Origin: Calothrix sp. PCC 7507
GTDB taxonomy: Bacteria > Cyanobacteriota > Cyanobacteriia > Cyanobacteriales > Nostocaceae
Assembly (NCBI RefSeq): GCF_000316575.1
Contig: NC_019682.1
Coordinates: 1,736,001 to 1,800,000 of the forward strand
Direction: 5' to 3'
DNA length: 64,000 nucleotides
Part shown: positions 46,152 to 55,335 of the stretch, in pieces
Position numbering within the stretch: position 1 is the first letter of the stretch
Layout: every line of letters starts with the position of its first letter
Notes under the pieces: model-generated
The model's database searches: none
Seen by the model: only the letters and a program-made list of their open reading frames with translations
What the model was told of the DNA's origin: nothing
Program-made: the position numbers and the translations under genes

Positions 46152-46754
46152 ATGTCAAACTATTCTTCTAATCAAGACCAGGCTTTTGACAGCTATGACC
46201 TACAAGAGAGTAAGTTTTTAACAAATTTTCAACGAAAAGCTTTGTTAAAAAACCTCCAAGCTAATTTGCAACCAGAATATCGGCGACGGATTGAAATTAT
46301 GTTACTGGCTGATGTGGGTAAATCTCAGACCCAAATCTGTGAAATCTTAGGTTGTTCTCAAGAAATGGCGCGGTACTGGATTGGGATAGCAGAAGCAGGT
46401 TTAGCCCATAAATGGAACGAGCGACCAATAGGTAGACCGAAGATTGTTAATCATCAATATATAGAACGGTTGAAAGAATTAGTAAGCCATAGTCCCCGTG
46501 ATTATGGATACGCATTTGGTTACTGGACAGCGCAATGGTTAAGTAAACATTTAGCAAGTGAATTTGGCATTGAAATTAGCGATCGCCATATTAATCGCTT
46601 GCTTAAACAAATGGGACTTTCCACTAAACGCAAAAGTTCCTGTCAACCAGAAACTGAGAATACTAAGGATACAGCCATTACCATCTGCGACCTAAAATCT
46701 AACTCCGAACCGAGTTTTAATTGGTCATTTAATCTGATGCAGACCAATAACTAA
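46152..46754 (+). CDS. Helix-turn-helix protein derived from an IS630-type transposase N-terminus
   Basis: 200 residues. The N-terminal HTH (RRIEIMLLADVGKSQTQICE, then ILGCSQEMARYWIG, ~48-82) and the winged helix segment (DYGYAFGYWTAQWLSKHLAS, then EFGIEISDRHINRLLKQMGL, ~117-157) match the DNA-binding part of IS630/Tc1-type transposases. The DDE catalytic domain is absent: after ~160 residues the sequence ends with a polar tail. It sits 112 bp upstream of the second exporter on the same strand, so a co-opted regulatory role is likely; this is inference. Confidence 0.75.
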   Translation: MSNYSSNQDQAFDSYDLQESKFLTNFQRKALLKNLQANLQPEYRRRIEIMLLADVGKSQTQICEILGCSQEMARYWIGIAEAGLAHKWNERPIGRPKIVNHQYIERLKELVSHSPRDYGYAFGYWTAQWLSKHLASEFGIEISDRHINRLLKQMGLSTKRKSSCQPETENTKDTAITICDLKSNSEPSFNWSFNLMQTNN

Positions 46755-46865
46755 TGTTTAGGGCAGGGGGGAGGGGGCAGGGTGAAAGACAAACGACAAA
46801 TCACTATTTAGCTATGGATTTGGATGCAAATTAAAGCATGAGCAGCTTAGTTTTGGAGGTCAGAA

Positions 46866-49800
46866 ATGCCATTAGCCTTTTCCGAGCAACAGTTAGCTCA
46901 ACAACTCACCCAAACCTTGGGTGAGTCGCTGTCAGATAGAGAACTTGACAAGTGTCTCAAAGCAGCGGAAATTCTCGAACCACCAGTAGCCAAGCAGTTT
47001 TGGCAAGCTGCAGAGTCGCCGTCCGGAATTTATATGATTTTGGCGGGTAAAGTCAGATTGCTGGATAGTTTTCATAACTTAATCACTACTCTGGCTGCTG
47101 GTGCATCATTTGGCGAACTCACACTGTTTCCAGAAACAGAATTTATTCCTTACGTTGCTAGAGCTTCTGTGAATTTAAAGCTTTGCTATCTCAACCAGGA
47201 AGCTTTACAAGAAGTGATGAGCAACTCTATGAGTATCCGCTCACGCCTGAAAGAGCGTGCAGAAGTTTGGGATTTGCTGCTGCTTTGTTGTCAGCATTCC
47301 CTACTACCGCACGATGAATCAGTGGAGCAGATAATCAAAGCCTTATCCCTCTTTAAGCGGGACACTGTGGAGATTGGCCCCTTAAATACCAGACTATGCA
47401 AAGATATTAAGCTTTGGCTATTGCGGCGAGGGGAACTGCTACATTCTGATGGACAAGTATTGACACCTGGCAATGTCTATGCAGCGATGAAGCCAGGGAG
47501 TTGGCAGGTGACACAACCAACTATTGTTTATAGTCTGAAGAATGCAGATTGGCAGACAGCATTACAATACTGGCCGCAATTAGCAGGGTTGATCAACTTT
47601 CAGGAACGCCAAGCCAGAGTGGGGCGGGAAGAAAATCTATCCCCCGTTCCTAACCTTGTTGTGTCACCGCAGCCAGAGTCGGTAGCCCCACCCCAGGGAA
47701 AAATTCGACGTGCTTATTTTCCCAGCCCTAGCGTCACCGTCGGGCGTTGGTGGGGACGTTTGACTAGGCGGTATCCATTTTATGAACAACAAAGTGCCTC
47801 TGACTGTGGAGCGGCTTGTCTGGTGATGATTAGTCGCTATTGGGGCAAGCGCTTGAGTGTCAATCGGCTGCGGGAGCTAGCCAACGTTGGCCGTAGTGGG
47901 GCTTCATTGCGGGGTTTAACAGCAGCTGCGGAAGCTATTGGATTTGCTACCCGTCCGGTGAAAGCTAGCCTAGATAAATTGTCACAACAACCCTTACCAG
48001 CGATCGCTCATTGGGAAGGCAAACACTACATCGTTGTTTATGAAATCAGCAAAAAGCGGGTGATTGTTGGTGATCCGGCGATCGGTCAACGTAGCCTCAC
48101 TACTGCTGAGTTTAAAGAGGGTTGGACGGGTTATGCATTGTTATTGCAACCTACAGCCCATCTCAAAGAAACCCAGGTAACAAGTACACCATTCTGGCAG
48201 TTTTTTGAATTAGTCAAACCACACTCGCGGGTGCTGCTGGAAGTGTTTATCGCTTCCGTGTTAATTCAGGTGTTTGGACTGATTACACCCTTATTTACTC
48301 AGTTATTGTTAGACCGAGTGATTGTTCAGGGAAGTACCCTAACTTTAAACACCGTTGGTTTAGGGTTAATCATGTTTGGTTTGTTCCGCGTTGTCATCAA
48401 CGGATTGCGGCAATATCTACTCGATCACACAGCAAATCGCATCGGTGTAGCGCTGCTGGTAGGTTTTATCAAACATACATTTCGCTTACCCTTATCATTT
48501 TTTGAGTCCCGTTACGTTGGTGATATTGTTTCCCGCGTCCAAGAAAATCAAAAAATCCAGCGATTTCTCACAGGGGAAGCACTGTCGATCATTTTAGATT
48601 TACTGACAGTGTTTATTTATGTGGGGTTGATGTTTTGGTACAGTTCCGCAATGGCGTTGCTGAGTTTAGCGATCGTACCGCCATTTATGCTGTTAGCTTT
48701 GATTGCCACACCATTTTTGCGCCGCATCAGTCGTGAGGTTTTTAATGCCTTAGCTAACGAAAATAGTTATTTGATTCAGAGTTTGACAGGGATTCGCTCG
48801 ATTCGCTCAATGGCGATTGAACAAACAGTGCGTTGGCATTGGGAAGAACTGCTGAATACTTTGACGAAAAAAACTTTTAGTGGTCAAGTCATTAGCAACC
48901 AACTACAAGTTTTCAGTTCTACTATCGAATCTTTAGTAACTACCGGATTACTATGGTTTGGGGCATGGTTGGTAATTCAAAACCAACTCACCATTGGGCA
49001 ATTAGTTGCTTTTAATATGTTGTTAGGCAACATTATTCGCCCTTTTCAACGGCTGATAGTTTTGTGGAATCAATTACAGGAAGTAATTATTTCCACCGAG
49101 CGGATTAATGATGTTTTAGAAGCCGAACCAGAAGAAGATTTACAATATCATCCCCGCCAGTTTTTGCCGACGCTACACGGTCAAATCTGCTTTAATAATG
49201 TCACTTTTCGTTATCACTCAGAAAGTGATATTAACGTACTAGAAAATCTCAGTTTTGAAATCAAACCTGAGCAAACAGTAGCAGTTGTTGGGCGTAGTGG
49301 TTCTGGTAAAACAACCCTCTCCAAGCTGATTTTGGGCTTATATCCGCCGACTGATGGCAAAGTTTTGATTGATTCTCAGGACGTGACTAGTATTTCCCTG
49401 CGATCGCTCCGTTCTCAAATTGGTGTCGTCGATCAAGATACCTTTTTGTTTGGCGGCACAATCCGTGAAAACATCTGCATTGCTCACCCAGATGCCAGCT
49501 TAGAAGAGATTATTGAGGCAGCGCGTTTAGCAGGTGCAGACGAGTTTATTAAGCAACTGCCAATGGGCTATGAAACCCAAATTGGTGAAGGTGGCGGCAT
49601 GTTATCAGGCGGACAACGCCAACGTCTAGCGATCGCCCGTGCTTTGCTCGGAAATCCCCGCTTATTAGTATTTGACGAAGCAACCAGCCACCTCGATCCG
49701 GAATCTGAGCGGATTATTCAGAACAACCTCAAAAAAATTCTCCAAGGACGCACCAGTCTAATCATTGCTCATCGCCTTTCCACTGTGCGAAACGCTGACC

Positions 49801-49916
49801 TGATTTTGGTTTTAGATCGCGGCTTATTAGTCGAAAGCGGCACTCACGATGAATTAATCACCAGAAAAGGTCATTACTTTTATCTAAACCAGCAGCAACT
49901 AGCTCAAGCAGTTTAG
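46866..49916 (+). CDS. HetC-paralogous peptidase-containing ABC transporter (PCAT)
   Basis: 1016 residues, same architecture as the hetC-like gene: an N-terminal cyclic-nucleotide-binding-like domain (~35-150), a C39 peptidase (~300-430; Cys314 in SASDCGAACLVM, His387 in GKHYIVVYEI, Asp403 in GDPAIGQ), a membrane domain (~440-740) and an ATPase (Walker A GRSGSGKTT ~810, MLSGGQRQR, LVFDEATSHLD). Catalytic triad and ATPase motifs are intact. AGGT lies upstream of the ATG. An HlyD adaptor follows 170 bp downstream, giving an export pair. The five to six double-glycine precursor genes 7 kb away are the natural substrates. Confidence 0.88.
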   Translation: MPLAFSEQQLAQQLTQTLGESLSDRELDKCLKAAEILEPPVAKQFWQAAESPSGIYMILAGKVRLLDSFHNLITTLAAGASFGELTLFPETEFIPYVARASVNLKLCYLNQEALQEVMSNSMSIRSRLKERAEVWDLLLLCCQHSLLPHDESVEQIIKALSLFKRDTVEIGPLNTRLCKDIKLWLLRRGELLHSDGQVLTPGNVYAAMKPGSWQVTQPTIVYSLKNADWQTALQYWPQLAGLINFQERQARVGREENLSPVPNLVVSPQPESVAPPQGKIRRAYFPSPSVTVGRWWGRLTRRYPFYEQQSASDCGAACLVMISRYWGKRLSVNRLRELANVGRSGASLRGLTAAAEAIGFATRPVKASLDKLSQQPLPAIAHWEGKHYIVVYEISKKRVIVGDPAIGQRSLTTAEFKEGWTGYALLLQPTAHLKETQVTSTPFWQFFELVKPHSRVLLEVFIASVLIQVFGLITPLFTQLLLDRVIVQGSTLTLNTVGLGLIMFGLFRVVINGLRQYLLDHTANRIGVALLVGFIKHTFRLPLSFFESRYVGDIVSRVQENQKIQRFLTGEALSIILDLLTVFIYVGLMFWYSSAMALLSLAIVPPFMLLALIATPFLRRISREVFNALANENSYLIQSLTGIRSIRSMAIEQTVRWHWEELLNTLTKKTFSGQVISNQLQVFSSTIESLVTTGLLWFGAWLVIQNQLTIGQLVAFNMLLGNIIRPFQRLIVLWNQLQEVIISTERINDVLEAEPEEDLQYHPRQFLPTLHGQICFNNVTFRYHSESDINVLENLSFEIKPEQTVAVVGRSGSGKTTLSKLILGLYPPTDGKVLIDSQDVTSISLRSLRSQIGVVDQDTFLFGGTIRENICIAHPDASLEEIIEAARLAGADEFIKQLPMGYETQIGEGGGMLSGGQRQRLAIARALLGNPRLLVFDEATSHLDPESERIIQNNLKKILQGRTSLIIAHRLSTVRNADLILVLDRGLLVESGTHDELITRKGHYFYLNQQQLAQAV

Positions 49917-50086
49917 GGAATTGTCAAGGGTCAGGAGTCAGGAGTCAAGAGTTATTTCTTCCTTGTCTCCCATCCTCCATGCCCAATACTTCTCTGCGAG
50001 ACGCTACGCGTAGCTTGCTTCCACGAAGTGGTACGACTGCGCTCAGTACAAGTGCCCAATGCCCAATGCCCCATGCCCTAATAACT

Positions 50087-51613
50087 ATGCCAAACCTATC
50101 TCACAATTCATCATCCGTGCTAGCCAAACCAGAGTCAGGTAATTTGCCTTTGATTGAGGACTCTACCACTGTCACAACTGAGTCCAATGATTGGTATTAT
50201 GGCACAGAGGAACTGCTAGATGCTTTACCGAAGGCTTGGACACGTTCAATGCTCTATTTGCTAGTGAGCTTTGCCTTCATCATCTTACCTTGGTCGATGT
50301 TAACCAAAGTCGATGAGACAGGAAGCGCCAGAGGGCGGATAGAACCAAAAGGAGCGACACAAAAATTAGATAGTGCAGTCAGTGGTGGCGTTATAGCTGT
50401 CAACGTCCAAGAAGGCTCCACAGTCAAAGCCGGTCAAGTTTTGGTCGAAATGGAATCTGATGTACTACGAACGGATTTGCAACAAACACAAACCAAGCTG
50501 GAAGGTTTAGTAAATCGGCGCGGACAACTAGAATTACTCAAAAACCAGCTGATGCTGGCAATTAACATCCAAGCACAACAAAATCAATCGCAAGAATTAG
50601 AAAAAATTGCCCAAGTGAATCAGGTACAGCAGGATCTGGATGCTAAACAAAGTTCGTATAACTTACAAAAATTGGAAAAACTAGCTCTAGTTGAGCAGGC
50701 GAAGCAGGCGATAAATTCTAGTGCGATTGACCACAAGTTGGCTAAAAGTCGGTTGAGCAGAGATTTCACAGAAGTCAAACGCTATCGCCAACTTTGGCAA
50801 GTAGGTGCAATTCCCCAAATCAAAATTGTGGAATTGGAAAAAACAGCAGAAGAAAGCCAACGTTTGCAAGAGCAAGCGAAATCAGCTATCAAACAGGCTC
50901 ATCTGCGCTTTCAAGAAGAATCAAGTCGCTATCAAGCGGTGCTGAGTCAAGCCCAGGCTGATATTCGGCAAGCAAAACTCCGCTTACAAGAACAGCAAAG
51001 CAGCTATCAAAGTGTAGTGCAAGCAGGTAGACTAGCGGTGCTGAAAAGTGAGGAACAATTCAAAGACCTGCAAACGCAAATCACCGCTTTGCAATCGGAA
51101 ATTGCCCAAACTGGCAGCCAAATCACATCCTTAAAGATTCAGTTGCATCAACGAGTAGTGCGATCGCCTATCGATGGCACAATCTTTGAATTACCGATCA
51201 AAAAGCCAGGATCTGTAGTCCAACTCGGACAAACCATCGCCCAAATTGCACCCAAGAGTTCTGCCTTGATTCTCAAAGCGCAGATACCTAGTCAACAAAG
51301 TGGTTTTTTGCAGCTAGGAAGAAGAGTGAAAATTAAGTTTGATGCCTATCCCTTCCAAGAATATGGAGTAATTTCAGGGCGAATCACCTGGATTTCACCT
51401 GACTCAAAAATTCAGGCATCCAATCAAACCACATTAGAAACCTTTGAATTGGAAATCTCCCTAGATCAGGCTTATATGCAAGCTGGCAACAATCGCATTC
51501 CCTTAACACCCGGTCAAACAGCAACAGCAGAAATAATTATCCGTCAGCGTCGAGTGATTGACTTTATCTTAGATCCGTTTAAAAAATTGCAAAAAAGTGG
51601 TCTAGAGTTTTAG
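50087..51613 (+). CDS. HlyD family periplasmic adaptor (membrane fusion protein)
   Basis: 508 residues from ATG 50087; an upstream ATG at 49979 would add 36 residues encoded by dispersed repeat sequence and is unlikely to be the start. One membrane segment near residues 47-67 (SMLYLLVSFAFIILPWSML) is followed by a lipoyl-like half (GGVIAVNVQEGSTVKAGQVL, ~103-122), a long coiled coil (~130-360) and the second lipoyl and beta-barrel part (VVRSPIDGTIFEL, GQTATAEIIIRQR). HlyD bridges the inner-membrane exporter to an outer-membrane channel. It is immediately downstream of the PCAT. Confidence 0.9.
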   Translation: MPNLSHNSSSVLAKPESGNLPLIEDSTTVTTESNDWYYGTEELLDALPKAWTRSMLYLLVSFAFIILPWSMLTKVDETGSARGRIEPKGATQKLDSAVSGGVIAVNVQEGSTVKAGQVLVEMESDVLRTDLQQTQTKLEGLVNRRGQLELLKNQLMLAINIQAQQNQSQELEKIAQVNQVQQDLDAKQSSYNLQKLEKLALVEQAKQAINSSAIDHKLAKSRLSRDFTEVKRYRQLWQVGAIPQIKIVELEKTAEESQRLQEQAKSAIKQAHLRFQEESSRYQAVLSQAQADIRQAKLRLQEQQSSYQSVVQAGRLAVLKSEEQFKDLQTQITALQSEIAQTGSQITSLKIQLHQRVVRSPIDGTIFELPIKKPGSVVQLGQTIAQIAPKSSALILKAQIPSQQSGFLQLGRRVKIKFDAYPFQEYGVISGRITWISPDSKIQASNQTTLETFELEISLDQAYMQAGNNRIPLTPGQTATAEIIIRQRRVIDFILDPFKKLQKSGLEF

Positions 51614-51713
51614 ATACAGCGGAATTCAGAAGTCAGAAGTAGGGGATTCAGGAGTGAAAAGGTCTTTATGTATGGTTTTCAGACTTACATAATCTACTCC
51701 ATTTATAGGACTC

Positions 51714-51739
51714 ATATTTGATTTTTGCAAACACTCAGT
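51714..51739. repeat. Solo end of the ATAGGA...TATTTGATTTTTG MITE family
   Basis: ATAGGACTCATATTTGATTTTTGCAA resembles the ends of the elements at 24329-24457 and 42337-42612, without a second end nearby. Confidence 0.5.
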
Positions 51740-51911
51740 ACACATCTGCCGCCCTTCTTGCCTATTGCCTATTCCCTAAATTATTAAAACTACCATTGGA
51801 TAGAGACGATATAAATTGCATCTGATAAATATGAAGTAGGTGCAACTAATTTTTTCTGAAAATCTAAAAATCAATGATTCTAACTGAGTTGATCATCTGA
51901 GGATTTGGATT

Positions 51912-52706
51912 ATGTCAAAAGTTTTACCTGTCTCTCTTGAAGACATTCTTTATCATATCAAGCTATCTGGTCAAATTCCTAGTATATTGGAGGCGATCGC
52001 TAATAGAAAAGTTATTACTGATACAGCCCAAGAAGCAGGTATTAAAGTTGAAACTGAAGAATTACAACAAGCGGCCGATAGTCTCCGCTTAATTCATAAG
52101 CTCATCAAAGCAGAAGATACTTGGGCTTGGCTAGAAAAACATTATCTCACCCTAGATGACTTTGAAGAAATAGCTCATAGTAATTTACTTTCAGCCAAAT
52201 TGGCAAGTCATTTATTTGCAGAAAAAGTTGAACCATTTTTCTATGCTCACCAACTAGATTATATGGGAGCGGTTACTTACGAAGTGATCCTAGATGATGA
52301 GGATTTAGCACTGGAACTATTTTATGCTCTACAAGAAGGCGAAATTAGTTTCCAAGAAATTGCTCGTCAATACATTCAAAATATAGAAATTCGCCGCGCT
52401 GGAGGCTATCAGGGAATTAGAAGCCGGACTGATTTTCGACCAGAGATTGCAGCAGTAGTATTTGCTGCTACACCTCCACAGATTCTCAAACCTATAACTA
52501 CACCACAAGGAGTACATATAATTGCAGTTGAGGAAATTATTAAACCACAATTAGATGAGCAATTACGTCTAAAAATTATGGGAGATTTTTTTACGTATTG
52601 GTTAAAGCAACAACTTGTAGATATAGAAATTACGGCACAGTTTCATAAAGAGCCTAATTCTCAATCATCTCATGATGTATTAAGTTCAGTTGAAATAAGT
52701 TCCTAA
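51912..52706 (+). CDS. Parvulin-type peptidylprolyl isomerase, no signal peptide
   Basis: 264 residues, paralogue of 43992-44741: helical N-arm (RKVITDTAQEAGIKVETEEL, ~29-48), then VTYEVILDDEDLALELFYALQ, GEISFQEIARQY, RTDFRPEIAAVVFAATPPQI and LKPITTPQGVHIIAVEEI (~197-214). ATG follows GAGGATTTGG. It lies ~300 bp downstream of hlyD on the same strand and converges on a third PPIase. Confidence 0.85.
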   Translation: MSKVLPVSLEDILYHIKLSGQIPSILEAIANRKVITDTAQEAGIKVETEELQQAADSLRLIHKLIKAEDTWAWLEKHYLTLDDFEEIAHSNLLSAKLASHLFAEKVEPFFYAHQLDYMGAVTYEVILDDEDLALELFYALQEGEISFQEIARQYIQNIEIRRAGGYQGIRSRTDFRPEIAAVVFAATPPQILKPITTPQGVHIIAVEEIIKPQLDEQLRLKIMGDFFTYWLKQQLVDIEITAQFHKEPNSQSSHDVLSSVEISS

Positions 52707-52743
52707 ACAGGTAGGCGTAAATAATTTGAAATAAGCTGTATTT

Positions 52744-52776
52744 AGACCCCCGACTTCTTAAATAATTCGGGGGTCT
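52744..52776. repeat. AGACCCCCGACTT palindrome
   Basis: 13-nt arms AGACCCCCGACTT / AATTCGGGGGTCT with a 7-nt loop (one arm mismatch), a third member of the family also at 10285-10317 and 45107-45139. Confidence 0.75.
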
Positions 52777-52822
52777 GGGGAGAAAATATTTCCTGCCCAC
52801 CTAACAATTTAATTAACTAACA

Positions 52823-52857
52823 GAAATGCCTGCATCCTAAAAGGTTGTAGGCATTTC
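52823..52857. terminator. Hairpin between convergent PPIase genes
   Basis: GAAATGCCTGCA pairs with TGTAGGCATTTC across an 11-nt loop (one mismatch). It lies between two convergent genes; no T-tract, so a bidirectional terminator role is plausible rather than certain. Confidence 0.5.
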
Positions 52858-52896
52858 ATAGAAACAATAAAGATATTGAGTAATTAAATAAAATTC

Positions 52897-53670
52897 TTAT
52901 ATCTCAATACCAAAATCATGATGCAAATTTTTTAACCACATTTGAAATAGCATGTCCATAATTGTCTCTCTTGTTGATTTATTAAATTCTGAAGGAAACC
53001 ACTTTTCTATTCTCAGGATGTGATAACCTAGGTTTGTTTGAATTGGTCCAATAACTTCTCCTTCTTGGGAATTAGTGACATGTGCGGCAATTTCTGGGTA
53101 GAGTTCAACCAAATAGCGAATTCCCTGAAAGCCACCATTTTCTGAAGAGAGCTTACTATTGGAATGTGCCAATGCTAAAGCACAAAAGGTGGCACTTCCT
53201 TGTTGCAATATCTGCACAATTTTCTGAGCGGTGGATAGGTCAACTACCACAATCTGTGACAACGCCACTCTTCTGTAATTGTCACGATTGATCATATAAG
53301 CACGGTCTACAGATAAACCAAATAGATATTCTTTCAGCTTTCTTTCTAATAGAGCGACTCTCATTCCTTGCGACCATTCTTCGGCTCGAATCCGCTGCTT
53401 TTCTAACCAAGCTAGAGTTTCCATAGTTCCAAATAACTGGTGTTCCCGACGAAAAGCATCTCCTGTTGCTTGCCATTCTTCATCGGATGCGGTGATTCCC
53501 AATTGCTCACACATAGTTAAAATCAATACATCTCGTTCAGCTAAAGCTGCAATTTCAGCAAATTTTGCAGAGCGCCGCAGATATGCAAGGATTTCGATAT
53601 CATTTGCAGAAGGAACTTGTATCAAAAGTGATTTTTCCTGCTGTTTTTGTGATTGATTAATTAGAACCAT
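52897..53670 (-). CDS. Parvulin-type peptidylprolyl isomerase, no signal peptide
   Basis: 257 residues from ATG 53670. Divergent third member of the family: helical N-arm (RDVILTMCEQLGITASDEEW, then QATGDAFRREHQL), VVVDLSTAQKIVQILQQG, GFQGIRYLVELYPEIAAHVT, VIGPIQTNLGYHILRIEKWF (~212-231). Its start overlaps the end of the HetP-like gene by 14 bp, so the two are translationally coupled. Confidence 0.82.
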   Translation of the reverse strand: MVLINQSQKQQEKSLLIQVPSANDIEILAYLRRSAKFAEIAALAERDVLILTMCEQLGITASDEEWQATGDAFRREHQLFGTMETLAWLEKQRIRAEEWSQGMRVALLERKLKEYLFGLSVDRAYMINRDNYRRVALSQIVVVDLSTAQKIVQILQQGSATFCALALAHSNSKLSSENGGFQGIRYLVELYPEIAAHVTNSQEGEVIGPIQTNLGYHILRIEKWFPSEFNKSTRETIMDMLFQMWLKNLHHDFGIEI

Positions 53671-53959
53671 GTCCACTACTACTTAAATGAATCCAGTTCG
53701 ATTTAATGTCAACCAGTTCTACATTATTCTTCTCAATTTTATTGCTATGCATCTTTCCTAATAAGCAATTATTTTTGAGTAAGCGAATATATGTACGATA
53801 AGGGATGTATTTAAGGGGATTGTAGCCAACAAAATGGAGGAATAAAACACAAGCCCAGGAATATTTCCCTGCGAGAACAGCTTTGATAATTTGTTCGACT
53901 TGTTCAATTTGAATTATTTTATCTGACTGTTGATTAGACTCGGAATTTTCTTGACTCAT
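53657..53959 (-). CDS. HetP-like protein, short
   Basis: 100 residues with the HetP core [20 protein letters not shown] followed by NPLKYIPYRTYIRLLKN (~29-65). The C-terminus is much shorter than in HetP and unrelated. It is coupled to a PPIase gene and sits in the RiPP-type locus. HetP-family genes of 7120 affect heterocyst commitment; a role here is unknown. Paralogous to hetP at 41823-42296. Confidence 0.78.
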   Translation of the reverse strand: MSQENSESNQQSDKIIQIEQVEQIIKAVLAGKYSWACVLFLHFVGYNPLKYIPYRTYIRLLKNNCLLGKMHSNKIEKNNVELVDIKSNWIHLSSSGHGSN

Positions 53960-54135
53960 AGGATTTAATGCCTTTATTGGTAAGTAGGTTAGCGTAAATA
54001 ATTATCATTGGTATCAAGTAGGAGGGAGGAGACAGAAGACAGGATAGAAGAGGGTTTTAGACTTGTTTATTGTTCTTCACATAGTTTGGTTTTATTGTGC
54101 TTACTTACTTATTTGTCATTGGTTATTTTTCCTAT

Positions 54136-55227
54136 TCACAAATTCAAAGGAGTGTAAATATCCTCAGAGTTGGCGTTCAGATAAGGACGTTGCAATTCAA
54201 TTGCTTGTAATGAAAAATGTTGTAAAATTGATGCTATGCGGCCATTTGGTGTGTTGTTTCCTTGCTGCCATGCGTCGAGCAAACCATTAGCGATAATTTG
54301 ACAACGGTGTGTACCAAAACTTTCTTGATCGTTAAATTTTTGCTCTGGTTCTTCAGCGATCGCTAACCCTGGTGCTATGAACTTTGTGAACAAAGGTACT
54401 TGCTCTTGGAAATGGGCTTGATGCTCGGTGTATAGGCTCTCTAAGACTGGATGAACGGCTGCATAGTCTTTTTTGTCAAAATAAAGCACTGCTGAGTCGT
54501 AGCGGTCATAATCGGAAGGGTTATACAATGCTTTAAATGAGAAAGCAACAGGTATAGTGTTGAGTTGGGTAGTTAAAGTATCCATGACGGCGATCGCACC
54601 ATCTGGTGTTAAGTTGAAATAGACACGCACCAAAGTTTGATAATTTCGGGGCATAGCTGCGTCAGCAATTGCCATATAAAACCCATTTTGCACCAGATTC
54701 TTAGGCATGGCGATCGCCACCAAGTCACCAACGCTGACAGTTTTTTGTAACATTTCGCGTTCAATATGCAGCGTCAAACCATCCCTATGCACTGCTATAG
54801 CACCATCGATTTCTTCTCTGACAACCTGCCAATTAAAGCTTAAGTAGCCTTTTGAGCAATTGCTTTCATGTAAGCGATCGTAAAAAGCTGCATCCACCCC
54901 AAAAAATGTATTATTTTCTAGATTTTGGTTGACAGCCAAATTTGTTACTTCTGCATCAGCTGCTAGGACACGTCTCAAAGAACCGTTGTAATAGATACCG
55001 TAGAGAAAACTACGCAGTTGTTGACTCAAAAACTTATGCTGAAAATCTGGTGTTAATCGCTGAAAACGAGAAATTACTGATTCTGGCAATTCCAAGGGCT
55101 TGTAATCTGGATGGCGAATACAATACTGGGATTGAATTTCAACCCTATGTATGATGTCTTGTATTGATGTCTGCAAAGACTCGGGAATATCGGGAAGTTG
55201 AGTTGTCAGCGAACTTAATAGTTGCAT
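54136..55227 (-). CDS. HopA1-family protein (candidate RiPP phosphate lyase)
   Basis: 363 residues matching the HopA1 effector family (PF17914) in length and layout. Seen: an N-terminal helical part (RFQRLTPDFQHKFLSQQLRS, ~55-74), a core with YLSFNWQVVREEIDGAIAVH and VGDLVAIAMPKNLVQNGFYM, VRVYFNLTPDGAIAVMDTLT (~223-242), FSFKALYNPSDYDRYDSAVL (~253-272), YAAVHPVLESLYTEHQAHFQ, FTKFIAPGLAIAEEP and a C-terminal FGTHRCQIIANGLLDAW (~315-331). In class V lanthipeptides (LxmY) and thioamitides (TvaD) a HopA1 protein works with an APH-like kinase to form dehydroamino acids. Here the kinase lies 108 bp upstream on the same strand. Catalysis is inferred by analogy. Confidence 0.82.
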   Translation of the reverse strand: MQLLSSLTTQLPDIPESLQTSIQDIIHRVEIQSQYCIRHPDYKPLELPESVISRFQRLTPDFQHKFLSQQLRSFLYGIYYNGSLRRVLAADAEVTNLAVNQNLENNTFFGVDAAFYDRLHESNCSKGYLSFNWQVVREEIDGAIAVHRDGLTLHIEREMLQKTVSVGDLVAIAMPKNLVQNGFYMAIADAAMPRNYQTLVRVYFNLTPDGAIAVMDTLTTQLNTIPVAFSFKALYNPSDYDRYDSAVLYFDKKDYAAVHPVLESLYTEHQAHFQEQVPLFTKFIAPGLAIAEEPEQKFNDQESFGTHRCQIIANGLLDAWQQGNNTPNGRIASILQHFSLQAIELQRPYLNANSEDIYTPLNL

Positions 55228-55335
55228 AAAGACTTACCTATGGTAGGGGAATTGGGAATGGGGAATGGGGCATTGGGCATGGGTTATTATTTTTCCCTCT
55301 TGTCTCCCTTATCGCCCTCATCTCCCTCATTCTCC

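Noticed and set aside
49979-50086. Upstream ATG extension of the HlyD gene
   Set aside because: The 36 extra residues come from dispersed-repeat sequence (GAGACGCTACGCG type) and do not resemble HlyD N-termini; ATG 50087 is preferred.
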